Numbered from the stretch's first letter, positions 1 through 9,055 are shown. The stretch is 44,107 nt of DNA from Staphylococcus cohnii subsp. cohnii (GCF_002902365.1 NZ_PPQC01000065.1:1-44107); one strand, 5' to 3'. Numbers and translations: made by a program. Notes: a model not told the origin generated them from the letters alone.

Positions 1-48
1 TACACCTAATCCTACTGCTAATGTTGAAGCTAATACTGTTTTTTTCAT
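1..48 (-). CDS. IsaA/SceD-like secreted protein, N-terminal fragment
   Basis: Only the first 16 codons lie in the window (MKKTVLASTLAVGLGV), the start of a secretion signal. The ATG is preceded by a strong AGGAGG site at 61-66. The signal closely resembles those of staphylococcal IsaA and SceD, secreted lytic transglycosylases that cleave peptidoglycan; that family call is from recall. Two WalR-type boxes lie upstream, which fits genes of this family because they belong to the WalKR cell-wall regulon. The mature domain is outside the window, so the exact family member is not determined. Confidence 0.6.
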   Translation of the reverse strand, partial: MKKTVLASTLAVGLGV

Positions 49-225
49 TTTTGATTAAATCCTCCTACAAGTTTGTTTTTATATTTTTAAGATTTATTTT
101 TACTGTGATATTGAAACCAACTATTTTTTGTATAATCCAATGCTGTTTCAACCAATTTCCAGTAAATACTATAACATCCATAAAAACCTTGTAGGTTACA
201 GCGAAATTAAAAAACCCCCATGCAT

Positions 226-242
226 TTTACATAATAATTACA
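226..242 (-). promoter_or_regulatory. WalR (YycF) box
   Basis: Read on the minus strand this is TGTAAT-TATTA-TGTAAA, a perfect fit to the WalR direct repeat TGTWAH-N5-TGTWAH. It lies about 180 bases upstream of the IsaA/SceD-like start and has the same orientation. WalKR control of the downstream gene is inferred. Confidence 0.6.
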
Positions 243-325
243 TAAAATTGAATGAAAATTAAAAGATATTTTGTAAAAAAACCTATTACTAAAGTGAATA
301 AAGTACTTTTTAAACTTATTTTTTC

Positions 326-342
326 TGTAACATAATTGTAAT
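326..342 (+). promoter_or_regulatory. second WalR-type box, opposite orientation
   Basis: The plus strand reads TGTAAC-ATAAT-TGTAAT, again a perfect TGTWAH-N5-TGTWAH match. It sits further upstream of the same IsaA/SceD-like gene but points the other way. It may add to regulation or be a chance match in AT-rich DNA. Confidence 0.4.
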
Positions 343-389
343 TAGTGTGACAATTATCCTAGTTAGTCAGTTTGCTATTTTATATATTT

Positions 390-421
390 AAAAAACCGTT
401 CAATGATTAAAATTGAACGGT
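390..421 (-). terminator. terminator of the DinB gene
   Basis: A 10-bp perfect stem (ACCGTTCAAT / ATTGAACGGT) with a 7-base loop is followed on the minus strand by a T run. It lies 17 bases beyond the DinB-family stop codon. Confidence 0.8.
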
Positions 422-437
422 CTCCCCATTATATTCA

Positions 438-944
438 TTATGATAATGCTATTTTAATATGCGCTAAATGATGCTCTTCGTGCCAAGCTAATTTAGCAAC
501 TTTAGTAGCAACAGATATTTCTCCGCTTCCTCTTAATGTAAATGTACGATTCAAATCACTTTCTGTTAAATGATTGCCAATAGCTATAATACGTTCATTT
601 ATACCTTCTAACATTTTAAGGGAACATTCTATAGGCAGTTGACTATCAGCAAGTTTTGCCCACTCATCTTGAATAAAAGGATCAACAACTGGATTCGTAT
701 CTGTTAGCGCCAATTTTAAGCGTTGAAACATATTTAATTGGGAATCTGCTATATGATGAACGAGTTGTCGCACAGTCCAACTTTTGTCTCGATATTGCTT
801 GTTTAATGCTTCATCATTTAAATGAGCTACAGTTTGTCTCAGTCTATATGCATACGACTCAATTTCGCTAAGACATTTTTGAATATCTTCTAATGTTACT
901 TTATTTGGCACTTCTAATTCACCAATTGGAAATCTGACATCCAT
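438..944 (-). CDS. DinB-like BstA/YfiT family protein (putative bacillithiol transferase)
   Basis: A 168-aa protein of the four-helix DinB/YfiT superfamily, the usual size. Visible features are an N-terminal FPIG-type stretch, YRDKSWTVRQLVHHIADS in the middle and WHEEHHLAHI near the C-terminus; the histidines are the family's metal ligands. Bacillus YfiT/BstA proteins are bacillithiol-dependent transferases or putative metal hydrolases acting in the cytoplasm in thiol and stress metabolism. The start is taken at the ATG at 944 because AAAGGTG lies just upstream; a GTG nine bases earlier is part of that ribosome site. The gene is monocistronic with its own terminator. The family is secure; the substrate is not known. 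Confidence 0.8.
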   Translation of the reverse strand: MDVRFPIGELEVPNKVTLEDIQKCLSEIESYAYRLRQTVAHLNDEALNKQYRDKSWTVRQLVHHIADSQLNMFQRLKLALTDTNPVVDPFIQDEWAKLADSQLPIECSLKMLEGINERIIAIGNHLTESDLNRTFTLRGSGEISVATKVAKLAWHEEHHLAHIKIALS

Positions 945-1244
945 ATTAATCACCTTTTTTATTTATTAAATGTTTAATAACATCTTTAATTTTTTCATTA
1001 GTAATGCTATTGCCTATTTATGACTATTTAAACTTTCATACTATTTATTGTAGAAGTTAGGAATGCATATACTCATATTCATAACAAAAGTATTCTCCCT
1101 AGTTATTACCATAAATTTTATAAAATTAATGATATGACAAATACATAATTAGTAAATTTTTATGAACTTTCCTAAATTATAATGATACAACTTAATAAAA
1201 TTTGTAATATTATTGTGAAGGATTTAACAAGGGAGTGGGAATTT

Positions 1245-2771
1245 ATGAGTAAAGATTCATCTACCAAGTCTACATCTAATTTCAAGCCATTTTGGTTAAT
1301 CACAAGTATGATTATCTTAATCACGATTTTGTTATTACCTACACCAGAAAGTTTACCGCTTATGGCTAAAAGCGCATTAGCAATATTGCTATTTGCAGTC
1401 ATATTATGGGTTACTGAAGCAGTGACTTATCCAGTTTCTGCAGTCATGATTGTTGGACTCATTATTCTATTAATAGGTTTCAGTCCGGTACAAAATTTAT
1501 CTGAATCGCTAGGCTACCCTCAGTCAAATGGTAAAATATTGAAGGGAGATTCACTTTTTGGAACAGGTAATGCTTTAAAACTTGCATTTAGTGGGTTTTC
1601 CACCAGTGCATTAGCTTTAGTTGCAGCTGCTCTTTTTTTAGCAACAGCTATGCAAATTACACAACTTCATAAAAGACTTGCACTAATTGTACTTTCCGTA
1701 GCAGGCAATAAGACAAATCGTATCGTTATTGGAACGATATTAGTAGCAATATTTTTAGCATTTTTCGTTCCCTCTGCTACTGCACGAGCAGGTGCTGTTA
1801 TTCCTATATTATTAGGAATGATAACAGCATTCGGCGTTGCTAAACAAAGTAAATTAGCCGGACTTTTAGTTATCACGGCTGTGCAAGCAGTTTCTATATG
1901 GAATATTGGTATTAAAACTGCAGCTGCACAAAACATTGTCGCAATTAATTTTATTAATGATCAGTTAAATACTGATATATCGTGGGGACAGTGGTTCTTA
2001 TATGCTGGACCATGGTCCATGTTAATGTCAATTGCGCTTTATTTTATCATGCTTAAAGTCATGCCCCCAGAAGAAAAAGAACTTTCGGGAGGCAAATCAT
2101 TAATTCAGCAACAGTTAAAAGCTATGGGACCTATAACTGCTAAAGAATGGCGTCTAATTAGCATATCCATCATTTTATTAATACTTTGGTCTACCGAAAA
2201 GATATTACATCCTATTGATTCATCTTCAATCATTTTATTAGCATTGGCTATTATGTTAACTCCTAAAATTGGTGTCATGTCCTGGAAAGAAGCTGAAAGT
2301 CGTATAACATGGGGAACAATTATTGTATTTGGCGTCGGCATATCTTTAGGAAATGTACTATTAAAAACTACAGCCGCCCAATGGTTGAGTGATCAAACCT
2401 TTGGTATCATGGGTTTAAACCATTATCCTCTTGTAGTAACCATTGCATTAATTGCACTTTTCAATATTTTAATACACTTAGGTTTTGCAAGTGCAACAAG
2501 CTTAGCATCAGCACTAATACCTGTATTTATTTCACTAACTACTACGTTAGATTTAGGAAATCAGTCTATTGGATTTGTACTCATACAGCAATTCGTTATC
2601 AGCTTTGGTTTCTTATTACCCGTAAGCTCACCACAATCAATGTTGGCCTATGGTACAGAAACATTTACAGTTAAAGATTTTTTAAAAACAGGGATACCTA
2701 TAACCGTTATTGGCTATTTACTTATTATTTTATTTAGTGCTACTTATTGGCATTGGCTCGGATTAATTTAA
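1245..2771 (+). CDS. SLC13/DASS family sodium:anion symporter
   Basis: A 508-aa integral membrane protein with about a dozen hydrophobic segments. It carries two diagnostic half-motifs: PSATARAG at about residue 185 and GFASATSLASALIP at about 420. These correspond to the SNT-type motifs that bind substrate and sodium in the divalent anion:sodium symporter family (CitT, YflS, SdcS relatives). The likely role is uptake of di- or tricarboxylates such as malate, 2-oxoglutarate or citrate. The start is set at 1245 because GGGAGTGGGA lies just upstream; the frame is open further 5' but has no better ribosome site. It is a single gene, with a two-way terminator shared with the converging SDR gene. 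The exact substrate is unknown. Confidence 0.85.
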   Translation: MSKDSSTKSTSNFKPFWLITSMIILITILLLPTPESLPLMAKSALAILLFAVILWVTEAVTYPVSAVMIVGLIILLIGFSPVQNLSESLGYPQSNGKILKGDSLFGTGNALKLAFSGFSTSALALVAAALFLATAMQITQLHKRLALIVLSVAGNKTNRIVIGTILVAIFLAFFVPSATARAGAVIPILLGMITAFGVAKQSKLAGLLVITAVQAVSIWNIGIKTAAAQNIVAINFINDQLNTDISWGQWFLYAGPWSMLMSIALYFIMLKVMPPEEKELSGGKSLIQQQLKAMGPITAKEWRLISISIILLILWSTEKILHPIDSSSIILLALAIMLTPKIGVMSWKEAESRITWGTIIVFGVGISLGNVLLKTTAAQWLSDQTFGIMGLNHYPLVVTIALIALFNILIHLGFASATSLASALIPVFISLTTTLDLGNQSIGFVLIQQFVISFGFLLPVSSPQSMLAYGTETFTVKDFLKTGIPITVIGYLLIILFSATYWHWLGLI

Positions 2772-2843
2772 TGTAAAAAATTATTCTCTATAATAGACTC
2801 GACATTGCTAACATTAGCGAATGATTGAACCATTATAATGAAT

Positions 2844-2877
2844 AACAGGCTGAGACGATTATTTGTCACAGCCTGTT
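2844..2877. terminator. bidirectional terminator
   Basis: A near-perfect 13-bp stem (AACAGGCTGAGAC / GTCACAGCCTGTT, one mismatch) lies between two converging genes, the SLC13 symporter and the SDR. It can end both transcripts. GGCTGAGAC-type hairpins are common between staphylococcal genes. Confidence 0.75.
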
Positions 2878-2922
2878 AATATTAATGATAGCTATATAAA
2901 ATGATACAAACACTCTATTATG

Positions 2923-3687
2923 TTAAAACGCGTTTTGATTAAGCCATTGACCGCCGTCCATTGTCATACAAGCACCATTAATGTAATTTGCCTCTTCAGA
3001 AAATAAAAACTTAGCTAATCCTGCAATTTCTTCTGGTTGCCCCATGCGTCCTAAAGGCACACTGTTCAATGTTTGTTGACGTGCGTCTTCCGATAAACTA
3101 AGTTTTCCAGAGCCCCCTGTATTATCTATAGGGCCTGGCGCAATAGCATTTACAGTAATGCCATACTTTGAACCCCACTCTACAGCGAGCGTTCTTGTCA
3201 TAGCTAACACACCCGCTTTTGCACTAGCAGAATGTACAACACCTGGCCCTGAACGCCATGCATATGTTGCCACCATATTGATAATACGACCGTGATGCCC
3301 TTGTTCAATCCATTTTTTTCCAACAGCCTGTGTGCAATGCCAAGTTCCATTTAACACAATATCTACCACAGAATGCCAACCATTCGTCGATAGTTCTTCC
3401 GCAGCACATATAAAGTTGCCAGCTGCGTTATTCACCAAACCATCTATCTTTCCAAAAGTATTAATGGCTTCATCCACTGTATACTGCACGCGTTCAACAT
3501 CACGAACATCCATATCAATACATAAAATTTGTCCTTCTCGGTGTTCGATTTCTTTTTTAGTTGCTTCTAAACGTTCTAACGATCTACCTGTTATAACAAC
3601 ATTCGCACCTTCTTCAGCAAAACGTTTCGCCATTGCTTTCCCCATACCACTACTTCCACCTGTCACCATTATCACTTTATCTTTCAT
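2923..3687 (-). CDS. fadH: SDR oxidoreductase, 2,4-dienoyl-CoA reductase (FadH/DECR) type
   Basis: A 254-aa short-chain dehydrogenase with the Rossmann motif TGGSSGMGKA at the N-terminus and NNAAGN mid-protein. The usual YxxxK catalytic motif is replaced by HSASAKAG, the same replacement found in 2,4-dienoyl-CoA reductases of the DECR type. That points to NADPH-dependent reduction of 2,4-dienoyl-CoA during beta-oxidation of unsaturated fatty acids rather than a glucose or alcohol dehydrogenase. The start at 3687 follows AAAGGAGACACT; an upstream in-frame codon adds eight residues but lacks a site. A cre-like sequence lies upstream, fitting glucose repression. No other beta-oxidation gene is adjacent. 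The SDR family is certain; the symbol is by analogy. Confidence 0.75.
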   Translation of the reverse strand: MKDKVIMVTGGSSGMGKAMAKRFAEEGANVVITGRSLERLEATKKEIEHREGQILCIDMDVRDVERVQYTVDEAINTFGKIDGLVNNAAGNFICAAEELSTNGWHSVVDIVLNGTWHCTQAVGKKWIEQGHHGRIINMVATYAWRSGPGVVHSASAKAGVLAMTRTLAVEWGSKYGITVNAIAPGPIDNTGGSGKLSLSEDARQQTLNSVPLGRMGQPEEIAGLAKFLFSEEANYINGACMTMDGGQWLNQNAF

Positions 3688-3713
3688 TATAGTGTCTCCT
3701 TTATCAATCAATT

Positions 3714-3728
3714 TAGTAAGCGCTTACA
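3714..3728 (-). promoter_or_regulatory. cre (CcpA) site
   Basis: The minus strand reads TGTAAGCGCTTACTA, a near-palindrome differing at one position from the consensus WTGNAARCGNWWWCA. It lies about 27 bases upstream of the fadH-like start, where bound CcpA could block transcription. CcpA control is inferred. The rest of the 3729-4191 gap is AT-rich with no other signal I can support. Confidence 0.6.
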
Positions 3729-4191
3729 TTTTATTGATAAGTATAACAAAGTTTCACTGATTTTTCTTATAAAATGATAAAGACCTATGATTGATAAACA
3801 TCATTTTATATCTATGTTTCATATGAAACATTTTACTGATTAAATAATTGAAATGTTAAAAGTAAGTGTAAAAACATAAATTAAGACCTCTAATTTTTAT
3901 TTCTAATCTATTTATATTTTATTAAGTCATATTTGATTGAAATTTATAGAAATTATAATGTAATATTACTATGTAACAATTATTATCACTTACTTTTAAT
4001 GATTTATACTTGAAATATAGGGTAAATTATTAAAAGTATGCTCACATATTCCAAATAGGAATGTGTTATATGATTAATATGTATTTTTACATGTGAGAGT
4101 CGCGTAATATAATAGTAAATAAAGACATAAGATGAGTGACAATGTATGACAAATTGTTACTGATGTTATTAAGAATGAAAGGTGAGGAACT

Positions 4192-5682
4192 ATGGCTAAA
4201 ACTGAGTCAAAAGACGTCATTCTTATTGGCGCCGGTGTATTAAGTACTACTTTTGGTTCTATGCTTAATGAGCTTGAACCAAATTGGAACATTAAACTGT
4301 ACGAACGTTTAGATCGTCCTGGTGACGAAAGCTCAAACGAACGTCATAACGCAGGTACAGGACATGCTGCACTTTGTGAATTGAACTATACAGTTCAGCA
4401 ACCTGATGGTTCAATTGATATTGAAAAAGCAAAAGAGATTAATGAACAATTTGAAATCTCTAAACAATTCTGGGGCTATTTAGTTAAAAATAACTATATC
4501 GAAAACCCTAGAGAATTCATTCATCCATTACCACACATTAGTTTTGTAAGAGGTAAAAATAACGTTAAATTTTTAAAAGACCGTTATGAAGCAATGAAAA
4601 ACTTCCCTATGTTTGATAATATCGAATATACTGAAGACATTGAAGAAATGAAAAAATGGATTCCATTAATGATGCAAGGTCATAGCGCAAGCGATATTAT
4701 GGCTGCCAGCAAAATTAATGAAGGTACTGACGTAAACTTTGGTGAATTAACTCGTAAAATGGCGAGAAACCTTGAAAAAAATCCAAAAGTAGAAGTTCAA
4801 TACCATCATGAAGTACTTGATTTCAATAGACGTAACGATGGTAAATGGGAAGTTCAAATCCGTAACGCAAATACTGGCGAAACACAAACACAGTTAGCTG
4901 ATTATGTATTTATCGGTGCTGGTGGTGCTGCTATCCCATTACTACAAAAAACAGGTATCCCTGAAAGTAAAAACTTAGGTGGATTCCCTATCACAGGTCA
5001 ATTCTTAACATGTACAAATCCAAATGTGATTGAAGAACATGGTGCCAAAGTGTATGGTAAAGAACCACCAGGCACACCACCAATGACAGTGCCACATTTA
5101 GACACACGTTTCATTAATGGCCAAAAAACATTATTATTTGGACCGTTCGCAAGTATTGGTCCTAAATTCTTAAAATATGGTTCAAACTTAGATTTATTTA
5201 AATCTGTTAAACCAAGCAACATCACAACATTATTAGCAGCGGCAGCGAAAAACTTACCGCTACTTAAATATTCATTTGACCAAATTTTAATGACAAAAGA
5301 AGGTTGCATGAACCACTTACGTACTTTCTATCCAGAAGCACGCGATGAAGATTGGCAATTATATACTGCCGGCAAACGTGTTCAAGTGATTAAAGATACT
5401 GAAGAATATGGTAAAGGCTTCATCCAATTCGGAACAGAAGTTGTAAACTCTGAAGATCATTCTGTAATTGCATTACTTGGTGAATCACCAGGAGCATCAA
5501 CATCTGTATCTGTTGCATTAGAAGTATTAGAGAAAAACTTCTCTGAATATAAAAATGATTGGGAACCTAAGATCAAAAAAATGATACCTTCTTATGGTAA
5601 ATCATTAATTGAAGATGTTGATTTAATGAGAAAAACTCGTCAACAAACTTCAAAAGATCTTGAATTAAATTATTACGAATAA
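4192..5682 (+). CDS. mqo: malate:quinone oxidoreductase
   Basis: A 496-aa FAD enzyme of the usual Mqo length. The dinucleotide-binding motif LIGAGVLSTTFGSML is at residues 11-25, followed by ERHNAGTGHAALCELNYT, a signature of the family. C-terminal LLGESPGASTSVSVALEVL completes the FAD site. Mqo is a peripheral membrane enzyme that oxidises malate to oxaloacetate and passes electrons to menaquinone, linking the TCA cycle to respiration. The start follows AAAGGTGAGG. Staphylococci usually have more than one mqo gene and this looks like the mqo2 type, though that is from recall. It ends in a strong hairpin and is probably monocistronic. Confidence 0.95.
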   Translation: MAKTESKDVILIGAGVLSTTFGSMLNELEPNWNIKLYERLDRPGDESSNERHNAGTGHAALCELNYTVQQPDGSIDIEKAKEINEQFEISKQFWGYLVKNNYIENPREFIHPLPHISFVRGKNNVKFLKDRYEAMKNFPMFDNIEYTEDIEEMKKWIPLMMQGHSASDIMAASKINEGTDVNFGELTRKMARNLEKNPKVEVQYHHEVLDFNRRNDGKWEVQIRNANTGETQTQLADYVFIGAGGAAIPLLQKTGIPESKNLGGFPITGQFLTCTNPNVIEEHGAKVYGKEPPGTPPMTVPHLDTRFINGQKTLLFGPFASIGPKFLKYGSNLDLFKSVKPSNITTLLAAAAKNLPLLKYSFDQILMTKEGCMNHLRTFYPEARDEDWQLYTAGKRVQVIKDTEEYGKGFIQFGTEVVNSEDHSVIALLGESPGASTSVSVALEVLEKNFSEYKNDWEPKIKKMIPSYGKSLIEDVDLMRKTRQQTSKDLELNYYE

Positions 5683-5772
5683 ACTTTTGATTGCTTAAGT
5701 GTAAAAACTAAAATGAACTGAGATTAAGATAGTGTTAAACACTTATTTATGAACCTACAATAACAGTTTATT

Positions 5773-5804
5773 TTCAAAACACATCTTTCAAGATGTGTTT
5801 TGAA
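5773..5804 (+). terminator. terminator after mqo
   Basis: A 15-bp perfect inverted repeat (TTCAAAACACATCTT and its complement, two bases apart) lies 90 bases downstream of the mqo stop codon. It lacks a long T run. Confidence 0.6.
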
Positions 5805-5910
5805 ATATTTTATCATTACTAAATGTTTATTGGTTCTTTAATCTTTGTTGTTCATTGGTATTTTTTAGAAATACTTTGTTATCATTGATTCACTTAAAGG
5901 AGCGAAATGT

Positions 5911-6012
5911 ATGAAAAAATTATTAATTGTTGTGGCTGTAGGCGCATTAGCATTTGCAGGTCTTAAACGTTATCAACAACATGTAAACAAAGCACCAAAT
6001 ATTGAATATTAA
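5911..6012 (+). CDS. small hydrophobic protein, 33 aa
   Basis: The translation begins MKKLLIVVAVGALAFAGLKR, one hydrophobic segment, and ends in a short polar tail (KAPNIEY). AAAGGAG lies eight bases before the ATG, and a strong terminator begins 12 bases after the stop, so the gene has its own clean boundaries. A single-pass membrane peptide or processed exported peptide is plausible. I do not recognise a function. Confidence 0.65.
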   Translation: MKKLLIVVAVGALAFAGLKRYQQHVNKAPNIEY

Positions 6013-6023
6013 TAAATCATGTG

Positions 6024-6062
6024 AGCCAACATAGGTATAACTTACCTATGTTGGCTTTTTTA
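6024..6062 (+). terminator. terminator of the 33-aa gene
   Basis: A perfect 14-bp stem (AGCCAACATAGGTA / TACCTATGTTGGCT) with a 5-base loop is followed by a run of T, a textbook intrinsic terminator. Confidence 0.9.
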
Positions 6063-6241
6063 TTATTGTTATATAAACAGTGCTTCTATAAATTTTTTGA
6101 CCATTTTCTGCATTATATATCCCCCTTGGCAAACCCACTCCTACACGTTTTCACAATCACATTTTTATATTTCCCTTTTGTAATATCTAACGATTCAATT
6201 CGACTCACCTATTTAATTTATCGTTATTCGATAAAAAAGTA

Positions 6242-6269
6242 TTGATTTTCGATATATTTTAGTTATAAT
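6242..6269 (+). promoter_or_regulatory. promoter of the DUF2975/HTH pair
   Basis: TTGATT (6242-6247) and TATAAT (6264-6269) are 16 bases apart, 30 bases before the DUF2975 start. The word TTCGATA occurs at 6227-6233 and again at 6248-6254, 21 bases apart, so one copy lies within the promoter. It could be the operator of the HTH protein encoded by this operon. Confidence 0.55.
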
Positions 6270-6298
6270 GAACTTAACAAATAAAAAGGAGCGTCAAT

Positions 6299-6943
6299 AT
6301 GTCTACAATTAAAAGCAAACGTTTTAGTATTTTAGTCAAAACGTTAACTATTTTAGCAACTATCGCTTTGGTCTTAACATCTCTTAGTATGTTACCAATT
6401 ATTATCGCAATTATAGCGCTATTAATCATTCCTTCCTCGTTTATTAACTCACAATTAGATAAAGCAAATAAACCTTTTTGGGTAGATTCATTAGGACTAA
6501 ATTCACATGAAATTACAAAACATGATCTCAATAGTATTACTTTTCCCAAACCATCTGTTATATTAATGCTATTATTAATAATTGTATTAATTGCAATCTA
6601 TATTCTGGTGATTACATATGTCAGAAAATGGCTTAAAAATGTTAGCAGAGGACAAATTTTTACAGATAAAAATGCAAACATCATTATTTTAATTTCTTAT
6701 TGTTTTATTGTATTAGGTGTATTTGAGGCATTTATTGAATTGGCAAGTAATTTTATGGTTTATAATTTTTTAGGGCAAAATGCTAAATTGTATGCACTGA
6801 TAGATAAAGATATCGAAACCTTTGCAGATTTCTTTTTTAATTTTAATTTCACACTTATTTTAGCGGGTATCGTTATTTGGATTATAGGAAATGTTTTTAA
6901 ATATGGTGCATTCTTACAAAATGAGTTTGATTATACCGTTTAG
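6299..6943 (+). CDS. DUF2975 membrane protein
   Basis: A 214-aa protein with four hydrophobic segments at roughly residues 12-40, 80-103, 137-160 and 183-205, and the conserved RGQIFTDKNANII stretch in the loop after the second. This is the layout of DUF2975 (Bacillus YoaS). Such genes are nearly always followed by a small Cro/C1-type regulator, as here 12 bases downstream. Function is unknown; the pairing suggests a membrane protein controlled by, or signalling to, the regulator. GGAGCG precedes the ATG. Confidence 0.8.
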   Translation: MSTIKSKRFSILVKTLTILATIALVLTSLSMLPIIIAIIALLIIPSSFINSQLDKANKPFWVDSLGLNSHEITKHDLNSITFPKPSVILMLLLIIVLIAIYILVITYVRKWLKNVSRGQIFTDKNANIIILISYCFIVLGVFEAFIELASNFMVYNFLGQNAKLYALIDKDIETFADFFFNFNFTLILAGIVIWIIGNVFKYGAFLQNEFDYTV

Positions 6944-6955
6944 GAGATTAGATAA

Positions 6956-7165
6956 ATGATTGTAGTTAGATTAGATCGAATATTAGCCGATAGAAAAAAG
7001 AAACTCAGTGAATTAGCAAATGAAATTGATATTACTGTAGCAAATTTATCGAATTTGAAAACAGGCAAAGCAAAAGCAATACGTTTTTCAACATTAGATG
7101 CCATATGTAAAGCGCTCGATTGTCAGCCTGCAGACATTATAGAATACACAGAGTCTGAGGAGTAA
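6956..7165 (+). CDS. small Cro/C1-type HTH regulator (YozG-like)
   Basis: A 69-aa protein made almost entirely of a helix-turn-helix of the YozG type: RLDRILADRKKKLSELANEI, then ITVANLSNLKTGKAKAIRF as the recognition region, ending LDCQPADIIEYTE. GGAG lies upstream of the ATG. It is cotranscribed with the DUF2975 gene and probably autoregulates that operon; the repeated TTCGATA word in the promoter is a candidate binding site. Confidence 0.85.
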   Translation: MIVVRLDRILADRKKKLSELANEIDITVANLSNLKTGKAKAIRFSTLDAICKALDCQPADIIEYTESEE

Positions 7166-7299
7166 ACCAAAATTTATTTAAATTCACAAGTCAACTTATT
7201 TTTATCATAGTTAAACCTTTGGCTTAATCCCACATAGCAGTTAGGCTCCCGCTTGTATTAGTTCAGACTAACCGGGCGTCTAAGATTATATTGAAACAG

Positions 7300-7345
7300 A
7301 AAACAGGAGTGGAACTTACTTATTACTTTGTTCCACTCCTGTTTT
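7300..7345. terminator. bidirectional terminator
   Basis: A 16-bp perfect stem (AAAACAGGAGTGGAAC and its complement) followed by T on both strands separates the converging HTH gene and ATPase gene. It abuts the ATPase stop codon directly. Confidence 0.85.
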
Positions 7346-9055
7346 TTAATGTGTTTTAATATTTAATCCTCTATAGCGATTGAGTGCACCACAGAATTCT
7401 TGTTTTCTCGGCAATGCTAAATTACCAGGATGTCCTTGATGAGGTGATATGATATCAAGCCCTTTATCACTAATCAAATCAAAAATTTTATCAGCTGCTT
7501 GAGATGTCGTATCTTGTTCATTCAACAAATTACTTTGATAATAATCTATCATGGTTGCTATGCAATTCGTTTGGCTAGCATCGACAAGTTGTTCTAATCC
7601 TGAAATATTAATTCGTTCTTTGCCATATAAAATCGTATGCATACCTTTTACTTTAAAACGACGATCTTTACCTTTATTTGAAAAACTAGATTTCAGTGGT
7701 ATTCTTTGTGAAGTTTGTCCGAATTGGCTAAGTGACGCTTCATCTTTTGAGTGACTATCTTCGCTAGCAATTGCTTTGGCTTTACGGGTAACGTCTTTTA
7801 ATACATATTCATCCATCATTAATACTTGATCAGCCACATCGAAGTAATCACCAGAACCTCCTACAATTAGAATTGTTGAAACATGATAATCATGGTATAG
7901 AGATTTTACTTTCATAGCGAAAGGCGTGATGGGCTCTTTTTCGGGTGCGATTAATTTTTGCATTCTGCTATCTCTAATCATAAAATTTGTTGCAGACGTA
8001 TCTTCATCTATTAATAATAACGACGCTTGAGATTCTAAGGCTTCTATAACATTTGCTGCTTGTGATGTACTACCGCTCGCATTTTCAGTAGAAAATTGAA
8101 TAGTATCTTTTTTTCCTGGTAAATTATTTATAAAAGGCTCAATATTTACTTTCTCGATATTTCTTCCATCTTCAGCTCGGATTTTCATCGCATCATCACA
8201 CGTAATAATGAGTTCACGTCCATCACCTGGAATATGGTGATATACACCACGCTCTAAAGCTTCTAGTAGCGTTGATTTACCATGAAATCCACCGCCAACA
8301 ATGAGTGTAATGCCTTTAGGTATGCCCATACCACTAACTGTCTTTCCACTAGGTAAATTCAATTGAATTTCAAATTCTTGTGGACTTTGGAATGTTACAG
8401 CGTCAGGTAAAGGTGTGTCAGACACACCACTTTTCCTAGGTAATATAGAATCATTCGCTACAAATGCAACTAAATTCTGTCGTGACAGTGCATTGCGTAT
8501 AAATACTTGATCTATCATCGTAGTCACTTGCTCATTTAATGCAGCTCGATTGATATGTTTATACAATAATGCTTTTTCTACTATTTCAGGTAGTAAATCT
8601 ATGAAAATATGATGGGCAACTTTTCCTAAAATCTTTCTTCCTGCTGCTGGTAACCCTACTTCAAAACGAACTTCAATTTCGCTATGAGTAATGACTACAG
8701 AAGTGCGTTGTAATATTTCTTGGCCACAGTGATCTATAAAAATATCCGGTCTCTTTTTAGAGACTTGATCAGATTTAAGCACTTTGCTAATACTTTTGCT
8801 AAACGCCCTTGTCAAAAAATCAGATACAGCAATTTTTTTATTTTCTGTATCTAATAATTCATCGGGGATATTGGCAATATGACGCTGCATTTTAGCACGT
8901 ACTTTAGATGGTGGTGCGTAAGGATCTGCTTGTATATGATCTATAATTAAATGGAATTTATCAAAAGCATATTCACCTTTAAGTCGTTTATATGCACCAT
9001 ATTTTTGTCCATCTAATGATTTTAATAACTTTCCGAATTCCAATGTGTTTTTCAA
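7346..9055 (-). CDS. PF09818 family P-loop ATPase
   Basis: A 569-aa cytoplasmic ATPase of the 'predicted ABC-ATPase' family PF09818, full length. The Walker A motif GGGFHGKST is near residue 255, and LLLIDEDTSATNFMIRDSRM near 350 holds the Walker B acids and the typical DEDTSATNFM signature. There are no membrane segments, so it is not a transporter subunit by itself. The cellular role of the family is not established. The start is taken as TTG at 9055, eight bases after AAAGGAG; a GTG three codons earlier overlaps that site. It stands alone. Confidence 0.8.
   Translation of the reverse strand: MKNTLEFGKLLKSLDGQKYGAYKRLKGEYAFDKFHLIIDHIQADPYAPPSKVRAKMQRHIANIPDELLDTENKKIAVSDFLTRAFSKSISKVLKSDQVSKKRPDIFIDHCGQEILQRTSVVITHSEIEVRFEVGLPAAGRKILGKVAHHIFIDLLPEIVEKALLYKHINRAALNEQVTTMIDQVFIRNALSRQNLVAFVANDSILPRKSGVSDTPLPDAVTFQSPQEFEIQLNLPSGKTVSGMGIPKGITLIVGGGFHGKSTLLEALERGVYHHIPGDGRELIITCDDAMKIRAEDGRNIEKVNIEPFINNLPGKKDTIQFSTENASGSTSQAANVIEALESQASLLLIDEDTSATNFMIRDSRMQKLIAPEKEPITPFAMKVKSLYHDYHVSTILIVGGSGDYFDVADQVLMMDEYVLKDVTRKAKAIASEDSHSKDEASLSQFGQTSQRIPLKSSFSNKGKDRRFKVKGMHTILYGKERINISGLEQLVDASQTNCIATMIDYYQSNLLNEQDTTSQAADKIFDLISDKGLDIISPHQGHPGNLALPRKQEFCGALNRYRGLNIKTH

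Noticed and set aside
1172..2341. Minus-strand frames opposite the SLC13 gene
   Set aside because: Shadows of a strongly supported membrane protein; no ribosome sites or recognisable protein features.
3332..3760. Plus-strand 142-codon frame opposite the SDR gene
   Set aside because: Antisense shadow; the SDR frame has clear motifs and a ribosome site.
6021..6245. 74-codon frame after the 33-aa gene
   Set aside because: It begins inside the terminator stem and has no ribosome site.
7205..7290. GC-richer patch between HTH gene and ATPase gene as an RNA gene
   Set aside because: No tRNA fold or recognisable conserved RNA could be found; only the adjacent terminator is supported.
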